A DNA stretch of 64,000 bases from CAIMUS01 sp046347625 (GTDB taxonomy: Bacteria; Pseudomonadota; Gammaproteobacteria; Competibacterales; Competibacteraceae): contig JAXMFU010000008.1 in assembly GCA_046347625.1 (NCBI GenBank), forward strand, positions 186,001 to 250,000. The letters are read 5' to 3'. The first letter of the stretch is position 1. Every line of letters begins with the position of its first letter. This document shows positions 27,151-35,637 of this stretch, piece after piece. Under the pieces are notes generated by a model. It made no database searches. It worked only from the letters and a program-made list of their open reading frames with translations, and was not told the origin of the DNA. The translations under genes and the position numbers were made by a program.

Positions 27151-27222
27151 CTCTGAACCTCCAGGCTGGGAGCCGCCTCGCGATAGCGGCACTGTTTAAC
27201 TTTTAATTAACAATAGGTCCCT

Positions 27223-28413
27223 ATGCCGTCCCCGACAGGAATCTTCACTTCATTCTGGCTAGCCGGCTTTGAAGGTGCCGACCATAGCAACAGCCAAGGT
27301 CTGGCGCTCGATATGAATGCGATCACCCAGCATCGCTCCCAGGCAAGGCAGGATTATCGGCTGCTATCCGAGTTCAATATCCGTACAATCCGTGAGAGCG
27401 TCGGCTGGCGACTGGTCGAGACAAACGGCACTTTCGATTTTTCACCCATCGCCTCGCGCGTTCAGGCGATCCGCGAGCTCGGGTTGCAGGTCAATTGGAT
27501 TCTCTGCCACTACGGCTGGCCGGGCGATATCGACATTTTCTCGCCGGAGTTCGTCACCCGCTTTGCCCGCTATTGTGAGGCGGTCGCACGCTATCTGCGG
27601 TCACAGTTGGATGCACCCCGTTTCTATACGCCGATCAATGAGATTTCCTTCCTGGCCTGGGCGGTGTGCGAATCCCGCCTGATTTATCCCTATACCGAAG
27701 CACTGAGATCGCGCAGCTATGAATTCAAACAACAACTCGTGCGCGCGGTGCTGGCCGGTTGCGACGCCATCTGGAGCGCGGACCCGGAAGCCCGGATTAT
27801 CCACCCCGACCCGGTGATCCATATCATCGCACCGTCCGAACGGCCCGACCTTGCCGAGGCGGCCGAACTGGCCCGCCTTGGTCAATTCCAGGCTTGGGAT
27901 ATGCTGCGCGGCAGCCTGGAGCCGCAACTGGGCGGGGCCCCGCACTACCTCGATATCATGGGAATCAACTACTACCACAGCAACCAGTGGGAGTTTTACA
28001 CCGATAGACGGTTGCACTGGCATCTACATGATCCCCGCCGCATTCCCTTCAGTCAAATTTTGAAGGAAACCTACGACCGTTATCGGCGGCCTTTATTCAT
28101 TGCCGAGACCAGCCATGTCGGCGTCGGTCGCGGCGAATGGATTACCGAGATCGCCCACGAAGCCGGTCGCGCTCTCGAGCAGGGAGTGCCGCTGGAGGGC
28201 ATCTGTCTCTATCCCATTCTGGATCGTCCGGACTGGGAAGACCTGACCCATTGGCATAACAGCGGCCTGTGGGATTTTTCACCCGGCGCCGATGGCACCT
28301 TGAACCGGGTTCTGAACGAGCCTTATGCGCATGAACTGCGTATGGCGCAACGCCTGCTCGAAGGATCGCTCGCAGAGGCCAGTCGCTCACCAGACGCTTA
28401 TCAACCCAATTAG
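27223..28413 (+). CDS. GH1-like beta-glycosidase
   Basis: 396 aa, shorter than classic GH1 enzymes (~450). TIM-barrel glycosidase of clan A: acid/base Glu in 'FYTPINEISFLAW' and nucleophile Glu in 'LFIAETSHVG', with 'RESVGWRLVE', 'NWILCHYGWPGDID' and 'MGINYYHSNQW' as barrel strands. No signal peptide, so it acts in the cytoplasm. It stands directly before a glycosyltransferase, galE and glf, which suggests a role in processing galactose-containing glycans or their precursors, although no substrate can be assigned. The ribosome site is weak. Confidence 0.82.
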   Translation: MPSPTGIFTSFWLAGFEGADHSNSQGLALDMNAITQHRSQARQDYRLLSEFNIRTIRESVGWRLVETNGTFDFSPIASRVQAIRELGLQVNWILCHYGWPGDIDIFSPEFVTRFARYCEAVARYLRSQLDAPRFYTPINEISFLAWAVCESRLIYPYTEALRSRSYEFKQQLVRAVLAGCDAIWSADPEARIIHPDPVIHIIAPSERPDLAEAAELARLGQFQAWDMLRGSLEPQLGGAPHYLDIMGINYYHSNQWEFYTDRRLHWHLHDPRRIPFSQILKETYDRYRRPLFIAETSHVGVGRGEWITEIAHEAGRALEQGVPLEGICLYPILDRPDWEDLTHWHNSGLWDFSPGADGTLNRVLNEPYAHELRMAQRLLEGSLAEASRSPDAYQPN

Positions 28414-28423
28414 AGGACATAAT

Positions 28424-29638
28424 ATGGCAGACCTTATCGTATTTTCTCATTTGCGTTGGAATTTTGTTTACCAACGGCCCCAGCATTTAATGACGCGACT
28501 TGCCCGGCATTATCGAGTGACTTTTATCGAAGAACCCATTTTTCATGAAAGTGATCGCTTTCTGGAAATACAAGAAATCGCGCCTAACATTCGGGTTGCG
28601 CGACCGCATACTTCTATTCATGCACCGGGCTTTCATGACGATCAGTTGCCTGACATAGAGGAATTAGTAGAGTCGTATCTGCTGGAAGAAGGGATCGAGG
28701 ATTATATAGCGTGGCTGTATACGCCGATGGCGTTGCCCTTATTGCGACGCCTGGAGCCGTCCGCTATTATCTATGATTGCATGGATGAACTTGCGGCATT
28801 CAAGAATGCACCTCGCCAGTTATTGCAGCGGGAAAGCGCTCTGCTCAAGATGGCCGATCTGGTATTCACCGGCGGTCCGAGCCTCTACCGCGGAAAGCGG
28901 GATCGCCATCCCGCGGTATATTGCTTCCCGAGCAGCGTCGACAGCGCACACTTCGGCCGGGCGCTTACTCTCGATACCGAGCATCCGGTGCAGCAGAATT
29001 TGCCGCGTCCGCGCCTGGGTTTCTACGGCGTTATCGATGAGCGCTTCGACCTGGATTTACTGTCCGCAGTCGCGTCCGCACGGCCCGAATGGCAGCTCGT
29101 CATGGTCGGTCCGGTGGTCAAGATCGATAACAACAACCTGCCGCGACACGACAATATCCACTATCCGGGGCAGCGATCCTATGAAGAGCTACCCCAGTTC
29201 CTGGCCGGCTGGGATGTTTGCCTGTTGCCGTTCGCTCTCAACGAGGCCACCCGCTTCATCAGCCCCACCAAGACACTGGAATATATGGCGGCGGAACTGC
29301 CTATCGTCAGCACGCCGATTACCGATGTGGCGGAACCTTATGGCCATATCGTGCATATTGCCCATGAGCCTGCGGCATTTATCGCCGCTTGCGAACGGGC
29401 CCTGGCCGAGACAGAGGAACGGGCCGCCGAGCGTAAGGAAAAGATGCGGGCCGTCCTCGCCAATACTTCTTGGGATAATACCGCCGTGGAAATGTGCATG
29501 CTGATCGAGCGTGCCCGTGCCAGGAGTCGTGCCGTCGAACGCGCTCTGCTGAGGCCGAGCCCGGCCTTTATTGCAAGCAAGCGCTCCACCGAGCAAACAC
29601 CGGTGCCGCAGCGGAAATTGCGGTTAAGGACCGCGTAG
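28424..29638 (+). CDS. Glycosyltransferase, group 1 / GT-B type
   Basis: 404 aa from the ATG at 28424 (GAGGA upstream), 10 bases after the GH1-like stop. N-terminal 'MADLIVFSHLRWNFVYQRPQ' is typical of GTs found beside UDP-galactopyranose mutase. The C-terminal domain has 'PRLGFYGVIDERFDLDLL', 'HYPGQRSYEELP', and 'SPTKTLEYMAAELPIVST' with the acceptor-sugar-nucleotide Glu region. Likely a cytoplasmic enzyme moving a sugar, possibly galactofuranose, onto a lipid- or glycan-linked acceptor; the sugar is inferred from glf and galE downstream. Confidence 0.88.
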   Translation: MADLIVFSHLRWNFVYQRPQHLMTRLARHYRVTFIEEPIFHESDRFLEIQEIAPNIRVARPHTSIHAPGFHDDQLPDIEELVESYLLEEGIEDYIAWLYTPMALPLLRRLEPSAIIYDCMDELAAFKNAPRQLLQRESALLKMADLVFTGGPSLYRGKRDRHPAVYCFPSSVDSAHFGRALTLDTEHPVQQNLPRPRLGFYGVIDERFDLDLLSAVASARPEWQLVMVGPVVKIDNNNLPRHDNIHYPGQRSYEELPQFLAGWDVCLLPFALNEATRFISPTKTLEYMAAELPIVSTPITDVAEPYGHIVHIAHEPAAFIAACERALAETEERAAERKEKMRAVLANTSWDNTAVEMCMLIERARARSRAVERALLRPSPAFIASKRSTEQTPVPQRKLRLRTA

Positions 29639-29655
29639 CCCAGCGCCGATCGAGT

Positions 29656-29676
29656 GCAGCGGCGGGACGCCGCTGC
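29656..29676 (+). terminator. GC-rich hairpin after the glycosyltransferase gene
   Basis: A perfect 9-bp stem GCAGCGGCG/CGCCGCTGC with a GGA loop, 17 bases after the stop codon. It has no clear T-run, so it is an attenuating or processing hairpin rather than a textbook terminator. Confidence 0.4.
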
Positions 29677-29837
29677 CACTATAAGTTTGAAATTCCTCCC
29701 GCAGGGCATATATAAGCGCCGGTTATAAATAGCTCTGCATCAGAGTGACTTGGCAAAACAACAGCCTGCGTCGGCAGTTTTCCGGCAGAGTAACTGATCG
29801 CCGCAACTCATAGCTGCTTTCGATAAAAGGCAACGCA

Positions 29838-30881
29838 ATGAACAGAAATACTATTCTAGTGACTGGTGGAGCCGGTTATATCGGCTCGCATACCGCTGTC
29901 CTCTTGTTACAGGCGGGTTGGGAGGTGGTCGTGGTGGATAACCTCTCTAACAGTTCGCCCCGGGCGCTCGACCGGATTCAGGAAATCAGCGGGCGCACCT
30001 TGATTTTTCATCAGGTCGATATTCGCGATCAGTCCCGGCTGGAGTCCCTCCTGGCACGGCACCGCCCCCAGGCGGTGATTCATTTCGCCGGCCTGAAGGC
30101 GGTCGGGGAATCGGTCGAGAAACCGCTGGAGTATTACCAGAACAATGTCGCCGGCACCCTGGCGTTGCTGTTCGCCCTGCGCACCGCCGGGGTCAGAACG
30201 CTGGTGTTCAGTTCCTCGGCCACTGTCTACGGCGATCCCAGAACCGTGCCGATCACCGAAGACTTTCCGCTGTCGGCCACCAATCCCTACGGTCGCTCCA
30301 AACTGATGATCGAGGATATGCTGCGCGATCTGGTGCGCTCCGATCCCACCTGGAAGGTCGCTCTACTGCGCTATTTCAATCCGGTCGGCGCCCATCCATC
30401 GGGCCGGCTCGGCGAGGACCCGCGCGGGATTCCGAACAACCTGATGCCCTATATTGCTCAGGTGGCGGTGGGTCGGCGCGAGCGGCTCCAGGTCTTCGGC
30501 AACGACTATCCGACCCCGAACGGCACCGGAGTGCGCGATTATATCCATGTGATGGATCTGGCGGCAGGGCATCTGGCGGCCTTGCAGGCACTGTCCGAGT
30601 GGACCGAGCCGGCGCCACTGACGGTCAACCTGGGCACCGGCCGGGGCTACTCGGTGCTGGAGATGATCCAGGCGTTCGAGGCGGCCTCGGAGCGTCCGAT
30701 CCCTTACGAGATGGTCGCGCGTCGGCCCGGCGATGTTGCGACCTGCTGGGCCGATCCGACCCTGGCGCAACGGTTGCTGGGCTGGAAAGCGGAATTCGAC
30801 ATCGATCGGATGTGTGCCGATACCTGGCGCTGGCAGCGTCTTAACCCAAACGGTTTTGCAGAAAAGGAAGCGAACCAATGA
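29838..30881 (+). CDS. galE: UDP-glucose 4-epimerase
   Basis: 347 aa, full length. Interconverts UDP-glucose and UDP-galactose using tightly bound NAD. Rossmann motif 'ILVTGGAGYIGSHTAVLL', 'VVVDNLSNSSPRAL', 'IHFAGLKAVGES', catalytic Ser/Tyr segments 'LVFSSSATVYG' and 'NPYGRSKLMIEDML' (Y-x-x-x-K), and 'RDYIHVMDLAAGH'. Its stop overlaps the glf start as ATGA, so the two are coupled and UDP-galactose is passed to UDP-galactofuranose production. It also completes the Leloir pathway with galK and galT of the opposite strand. Confidence 0.97.
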   Translation: MNRNTILVTGGAGYIGSHTAVLLLQAGWEVVVVDNLSNSSPRALDRIQEISGRTLIFHQVDIRDQSRLESLLARHRPQAVIHFAGLKAVGESVEKPLEYYQNNVAGTLALLFALRTAGVRTLVFSSSATVYGDPRTVPITEDFPLSATNPYGRSKLMIEDMLRDLVRSDPTWKVALLRYFNPVGAHPSGRLGEDPRGIPNNLMPYIAQVAVGRRERLQVFGNDYPTPNGTGVRDYIHVMDLAAGHLAALQALSEWTEPAPLTVNLGTGRGYSVLEMIQAFEAASERPIPYEMVARRPGDVATCWADPTLAQRLLGWKAEFDIDRMCADTWRWQRLNPNGFAEKEANQ

Positions 30882-32032
30882 AATCCAAGCATATTGCCAT
30901 TGTCGGCGCCGGTTTTTCGGGCGCTGTTATCGCCTATCATCTTGCCCGCGCCGGGCATCGGTTAACCGTGTTCGAAAGCCGGTCCCATATTGCCGGTAAT
31001 TGTCATACCGAACGGGATCGGTCCACCGGCGTGATGGTCCATAAGTATGGCCCCCATATTTTCCATACCGATAACGAGAGAGTATGGACTTTTATCAATC
31101 AATTTACCGAATTCATGCCTTATGTGAACCGTGTCAAGGCTATCAGCGGCGGCCGGGTCTATTCCTTGCCCATCAATCTGCTGACCATTAATCAGTTCTT
31201 TAACAAGACGCTTTCTCCAAAACAAGCCCAGGCATTTATAGAAAGTCTGGCGGATACGACTATCGAGGAACCGCGCAGCTTCGAGGAGCAGGCTTTACGC
31301 TTCGTCGGTAAAGAACTTTACGAAGCTTTCTTCAAAGGTTATACGTTGAAGCAGTGGGGAATTCACCCCTCGGAACTGCCGGCCAGTATTCTCAAGCGAT
31401 TGCCACTGCGCTTTAATTACGACGACAATTATTTCAACCATCGTTATCAAGGCATGCCGAAACATGGTTATACGGCCATCGTCGAAAAACTGTTCGATCA
31501 TGAAGGTATCGAGGTTCGTCTGAATACCGCCTTCGAGCGGGAGATGAAGGGCGATTACGACCATGTCTTCTATAGCGGCCCGCTCGATCATTGGTTCGAT
31601 CATTCCGCGGGTCACCTGGGTTATCGTACTCTGGATTTCGAACCCATCTACGACGAGGGCGATTACCAGGGTACCGCCGTGATAAATTATTGCGATCAAT
31701 CGGTACCCTTTACCCGTATCAGTGAGCATAAGCACTTTTCGCCCTGGGAATCATTCGACGGGACCATCTGTTTCAAGGAGTACAGCCGTTTCTGTGAACC
31801 CGGCGATATTCCTTATTATCCAATTCGACTGGTCAATGAAAAGACCATGTTGGCCCATTATGTGGAACTGGCGCGGGCTGAAAAGAGAGTTACCTTTATC
31901 GGCCGGTTGGGGACTTATCGTTATCTCGATATGGACGTGACCATCAAAGAGGCATTGGAAACCACGGATTTATTTTTCGAATGCGAACAGAACGATCGGC
32001 CCATGCCGGCGTTTGCGGTCAATCCACTGTAA
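30878..32032 (+). CDS. glf: UDP-galactopyranose mutase
   Basis: 384 aa, full length. FAD-dependent ring contraction of UDP-galactopyranose to UDP-galactofuranose, the donor for galactofuranose in surface polysaccharide. FAD-binding start 'IAIVGAGFSGAVIAYHLARAG', then 'GGRVYSLPINLLTINQF', 'KQWGIHPSELPASILKRLPLRF' region, 'RYQGMPKHGYTAIVE', and the terminal 'RLGTYRYLDMDVTI'. Overlaps galE by 4 bases. With the upstream glycosyltransferase it forms a small galactofuranose module. Confidence 0.97.
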   Translation: MKSKHIAIVGAGFSGAVIAYHLARAGHRLTVFESRSHIAGNCHTERDRSTGVMVHKYGPHIFHTDNERVWTFINQFTEFMPYVNRVKAISGGRVYSLPINLLTINQFFNKTLSPKQAQAFIESLADTTIEEPRSFEEQALRFVGKELYEAFFKGYTLKQWGIHPSELPASILKRLPLRFNYDDNYFNHRYQGMPKHGYTAIVEKLFDHEGIEVRLNTAFEREMKGDYDHVFYSGPLDHWFDHSAGHLGYRTLDFEPIYDEGDYQGTAVINYCDQSVPFTRISEHKHFSPWESFDGTICFKEYSRFCEPGDIPYYPIRLVNEKTMLAHYVELARAEKRVTFIGRLGTYRYLDMDVTIKEALETTDLFFECEQNDRPMPAFAVNPL

Positions 32033-32052
32033 CCGTTCATCGGAATAGTAGC

Positions 32053-32193
32053 CTGGTAGGTCGGGCACAGGACGTGCCCGACAATGCCCGGCAGTCAGCG
32101 TAGCCTGGATGGAGCGAAGCGGGCGAAGCGAAATCCAGGTTCCGCCGTGAAGCCCTGGATTCCGAGGAATTCGCGAGCAAGCTCGCTCCTACA
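32053..32193. repeat. Palindromic repeat fragments between glf and galK
   Basis: Consecutive short palindromes: GTAGGTCGGGCACAGGACGTGCCCGAC, then GTAGCCTGGATGGAGCG ... with a CTGGATTCC arm, then a half of the 'CGCGAGCAAGCTCGCTCCTAC' repeat that reaches the galK stop region. They separate two convergent transcripts and may act as a bidirectional transcription end. Confidence 0.6.
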
Positions 32194-33292
32194 GTTCCTT
32201 ATTGCAATCGGTTACCTGCGATCGGGAAACTTGAGGCAAGAGAATACGGCCCTTACCACCCATCTGGTTATATTGCTTTAACACTTCCTCGGTCACCGTG
32301 CGGGCCCGCCCTTTCCGGCATAGCCCGATACAGGCGCCGCCGAAACCGGCACCGGTCAACCGGGCGCCGAAAGTATCGGTGTGTTCCCGCAGCAGTGCGC
32401 TTAGCCGGTCGAGCGCGGGGATCGATACTTCGTAATCATCCCGCAGACTGGCATGGGAAGCGTTCATCAGTGCTCCAAAATGTTCCGCCGTTACACCCCG
32501 GCTTGCCGTCAGCACGCGCTCATTTTCGCTGACCACATGCCGGGCCCGCTCCCGATAGGGACTTGGCAGCCGTTCCACCGCCGCCGGGTCGGTCACATCG
32601 CGCAGTGCCGGCACGCCGAGCCTTCTCGCCGCTTCTTCACATTCGGCCCGCCGTTCGTTGTATTTGCTGGCCGCCAGGGTACGCGCCACGCCGGAATCGA
32701 TAACCACCAACTCCGCGCCCGCCGGCAATGGCAACAACCGGTAGTCGAGGCTGCGGGTATCGAGAAACAGCATATGGCGATCGTCGGCCAGGCTGGACGC
32801 CATCTGATCCATAATTCCGCACCTCACTCCGGCATAATGGATTTCCGCCTGCTGCCCCAGCAGGGCAATGGTCACGGCGTCGATATCCAGCTTTAACAGC
32901 TTACTCACGGCACGCAAAGTTGCCACTTCCAGCGCGGCGCTGCTGGACAGCCCCGCTCCCAGCGGCACATCCGAATGGATATAGAATTTCAGCGGCGGCA
33001 GGGCAAAGCCGCGTTCTTCAAGGAGCCGCAGGCAACCTTCGATATAGCGGGCAAAGCCCGCCGTAGCGGGGGACCGGCTGGAAAAGCTTACCTCCTCGTT
33101 CAGGGTAGCCGAGTACGCATGGCAGGCGGCATCGGAACTCGGAGCGACGGCCACCCAGGTCAGTTGCGGAATGGTGGTCGGCAGCACAAAACCATCGTTA
33201 TAGTCGGTATGTTCTCCCAGCAGGTTCACCCGCCCCGGCGCCCAAGCCTGCACAACGGGTTCTTCCTTAAAATAGTTCTCGACCGTGATCAT
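32189..33292 (-). CDS. galK: Galactokinase
   Basis: 367 aa from the ATG at 33292, which has GGAGG 5 bases upstream and overlaps the M24-like gene stop as ATGA; the frame is open further upstream but only as a shadow. Phosphorylates galactose at C1. Galactokinase signature 'GRVNLLGEHTDYNDGFVLP', GHMP-kinase ATP motif 'GAGLSSSAALEVATL', and a late 'TGAGFGGACIGL'. Third gene after the GH2 gene and galT in the Leloir operon (order GH2, galT, M24-like, galK). Confidence 0.97.
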   Translation of the reverse strand: MITVENYFKEEPVVQAWAPGRVNLLGEHTDYNDGFVLPTTIPQLTWVAVAPSSDAACHAYSATLNEEVSFSSRSPATAGFARYIEGCLRLLEERGFALPPLKFYIHSDVPLGAGLSSSAALEVATLRAVSKLLKLDIDAVTIALLGQQAEIHYAGVRCGIMDQMASSLADDRHMLFLDTRSLDYRLLPLPAGAELVVIDSGVARTLAASKYNERRAECEEAARRLGVPALRDVTDPAAVERLPSPYRERARHVVSENERVLTASRGVTAEHFGALMNASHASLRDDYEVSIPALDRLSALLREHTDTFGARLTGAGFGGACIGLCRKGRARTVTEEVLKQYNQMGGKGRILLPQVSRSQVTDCNKEL

Positions 33293-34383
33293 CTCGCCTC
33301 CAGGGGTAAGGGGCGCGGCAGGCCCTCGTGGACAACCGTAGGCCAGCCCGGCTCCAGCGTCAAATTCTCCAATCCATCCGCTTGCAGCAGAAAGGTATCT
33401 TCGATCTTTACACCGGGCAGACTGGGATTGAGCGCCAATGCCATCCCGGTTTCCAATACGATCTCGGTTCTTGCCGTGGCAATCACTTCGCGCGCCAGAT
33501 AGCCGGTGATTCCGCCCTGGTGATGTTCCTCGATGGCCTGAGGAAAACCTTCGGCCAGATAGGCGCGCTCCAGGGCATCGTACACGCTTGCGAGTGGCCG
33601 ACTCGGCCGGCAGGCTTTTAAACCGGCAGCCTCCACCGCGCGGATTGCAGCCTGCCGGCGTCGCCATTCAAAATCGGAGGACGAGAAGCGCACAAAACGG
33701 GTCAGGTTGGCATAGAGTCCATAGCCGCGGGCGCAGAATATGAGCATGGCCTCCCCGTCCAGTGGGGCCTCTGAGGGTGTCGGATGGCGGTAACGCGGCA
33801 ACCGTTGCTCGCCGGCGGCCAAGGTAAGGGCCGGATGCAGTCCACGTGCCCAGAGCGCTTCCGCGCCCGCCCCGGCCAGTTCGAGTTCGGTCCAGGTCGG
33901 GCGCGCCGCGTGCATCACTTCGCTCATGGCCTCGGCGGCGCGCCGGCCGATCTCGCGGTAACGGGCTTGCTCGCTTACCGAAAGCCGCCGCCGCCGGTTT
34001 CTCAGTTCGGGTGGCAGCGGCAACTCCGGCAACGTGGGGCGATCACTGAAAATCGGTCGACCGGCAGCGACGTTTGCAATGAAACATTCCCGTTGCTCCA
34101 ATTCGGTCCAGGGAACGACCTGCCACTCGAAGCCGACCGGTACTTCCTCATCTTGCAACCGCTGCGCTTCGATCGCATCGGTCAGCACATAGGCTTCAGC
34201 CGTCGTTACCAGTACCTCCGCCACCCCGGTCTCGGCGGCCAGCAACACGGCATTGGAACCGCCGGCGGTAACCCAGGCAAACCAGTCGATTCCACGCAGG
34301 CGAATAGCGCCGGCCTCCCGCGAACCGAGCCAGCCACGCAGAAAGTCGAGCTTTTCATGAATTTCCTGATTGCGCGCTTGCAT
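33289..34383 (-). CDS. M24 (aminopeptidase P / creatinase-fold) homologue lacking most metal ligands
   Basis: 364 aa with the two-domain creatinase/prolidase layout. Compared with active M24 enzymes, the two metal Asp positions read 'MLIFCARGYG' and 'LYANLTRF', and the first Glu reads 'LALNPSLPG'; only the His ('HHQGGITGYLARE') and the last Glu ('GVKIEDTFLL') remain. A recognisable subfamily with 'HHQGG...NPS...ED' exists near galactose genes, so the loss is conserved rather than decay. A non-peptidase role in galactose metabolism is inferred. Coupled to galK by a 4-base overlap. Confidence 0.8.
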   Translation of the reverse strand: MQARNQEIHEKLDFLRGWLGSREAGAIRLRGIDWFAWVTAGGSNAVLLAAETGVAEVLVTTAEAYVLTDAIEAQRLQDEEVPVGFEWQVVPWTELEQRECFIANVAAGRPIFSDRPTLPELPLPPELRNRRRRLSVSEQARYREIGRRAAEAMSEVMHAARPTWTELELAGAGAEALWARGLHPALTLAAGEQRLPRYRHPTPSEAPLDGEAMLIFCARGYGLYANLTRFVRFSSSDFEWRRRQAAIRAVEAAGLKACRPSRPLASVYDALERAYLAEGFPQAIEEHHQGGITGYLAREVIATARTEIVLETGMALALNPSLPGVKIEDTFLLQADGLENLTLEPGWPTVVHEGLPRPLPLEAR

Positions 34384-34427
34384 GGTTCAATTCCTAACAG
34401 CGGGTGTGATTCAAAGTGATGGATCAG

Positions 34428-34545
34428 GGTAAGGTGGGCATAGCCCACGTTTTCCTTCGACCCCCGGGTCGCATGATGGGCCGTGCCCACCCTACAAGAC
34501 TTCGACCCCCGGGTCGCATGGTGGGCTGTGCCCAACCTACAAGAC
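34428..34545. repeat. Imperfect palindromes between galT and the M24-like gene
   Basis: GTAAGGTGGGCATAGCCCAC ... GTGCCCACCCTACAAGAC, followed by a second half-copy ACTTCGACCCCCGGGTCGCATGGTGGGC ... CCAACCTACAAGAC. Related to the GTAGGGTGGGC family but diverged. The GACCCCCGGGTC core is repeated. Confidence 0.65.
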
Positions 34546-35619
34546 TCACTCCAATATAATCTTGACCTGCTGCAGTTCCCGCGCCTTGTCTTCGGGCAGC
34601 GCATCCATTGCGAACATACCGGCGGCCAATTCGGTCCCGGCCAGGTATTTCAGCCGATCCCGGCTGCGGTAGGGCGGATAGAACTCCGCATGCAGATGCG
34701 CTTCCGGATGGGAAGCGCCATCGAGCGGCGCCTGATACCAGGCCATCAGGTAAGGAAACGGACGCTGCCAGAGACCTTCGTATTTCAACAGCACGGTTTT
34801 CAGTGCCCGCGCCAGATCGGCCCGTTGCACGGTGGAAAGCGCGGCGAAACCGGCTACGGCTTGCAGCGGCGCCACCCAGACTTCATAGGGATAACGGGCA
34901 CAGACAGGAACGAAGGCGACCGCATGCTCGCCCCGATAGAGTACCCGCTCTCCGCTTTCCAACTCACTGGCAATCACATTCGAAAGCAGGGTCCGGCCAT
35001 GCTCCCGATAGAACGCTGTCTCTTGAGCTTGCATTCGTGCCGGTATCGGTGGCACTACCGGGTAGGCATAGATCTGGCCGTGCGGATGGTGCAGCGTGAC
35101 GCCCACCTCCGCACCCCGGTTTTCGAATGGCAGCAGGTAACGGATCGACGGATTACGGGCCGCCCGTTCGGTGCGATCGGCCCAGACCTGGAACAGCAAT
35201 TCAATATGACTTAAAGGCAAGGTAGCGAGCGCCGCGGTCGGATCCTGAGTGAAAACCACGACCTCGCAGCGACCCCTCGCCGGTGCGGTCGGTACGATCA
35301 GTTCCGGCGGGTCATGGGCGGCCGGGGTGAGCGCTGGAAAGCGATTATCGAACACCGCGATATCGTAAGCGCCGGCCGGCAGTTCCGTCGGATTGGCCGG
35401 ATCGACCGTAACCGCCAGCGGATTGTATTCCGGTGGCGGTAGGAACGTCCGTCCCTGCCGGTAAGCGGCATAGGTAATCCACTCACCGCGCAGCGGATGC
35501 CAACGCAAATGCGGATTCGGATCGAGCGGCTCGCCCAACGGACTGGGCGCGGCGGCAGCATGCACCGGGGCGCGACCATAAAGGGTCAGATACCGCCCAT
35601 CGGCTTTAACCAATTCCAA
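34546..35619 (-). CDS. galT: Galactose-1-phosphate uridylyltransferase
   Basis: 357 aa. Transfers UMP between UDP-glucose and galactose-1-phosphate. HIT-type active site 'VTLHHPHGQIYAYP' with the nucleophilic His of H-P-H; 'FDNRFPAL', 'EVVVFTQDP', and 'HPEAHLHAEFYPP' complete the family pattern. No ATG is available at the start; TTG at 35619 is the best choice, with GGAGGT 12 bases away (long spacing), only 18 bases after the GH2 stop. Operon with GH2 upstream and the M24-like gene and galK downstream. Confidence 0.95.
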   Translation of the reverse strand: MELVKADGRYLTLYGRAPVHAAAAPSPLGEPLDPNPHLRWHPLRGEWITYAAYRQGRTFLPPPEYNPLAVTVDPANPTELPAGAYDIAVFDNRFPALTPAAHDPPELIVPTAPARGRCEVVVFTQDPTAALATLPLSHIELLFQVWADRTERAARNPSIRYLLPFENRGAEVGVTLHHPHGQIYAYPVVPPIPARMQAQETAFYREHGRTLLSNVIASELESGERVLYRGEHAVAFVPVCARYPYEVWVAPLQAVAGFAALSTVQRADLARALKTVLLKYEGLWQRPFPYLMAWYQAPLDGASHPEAHLHAEFYPPYRSRDRLKYLAGTELAAGMFAMDALPEDKARELQQVKIILE

Positions 35620-35637
35620 AGAATACGTAAGACCTCC

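Noticed and set aside
33293..33667. N-terminal extension of galK
   Set aside because: The family start 'MITVENYF' at 33292 has GGAGG at ideal distance; the upstream frame lies in the M24-like gene.
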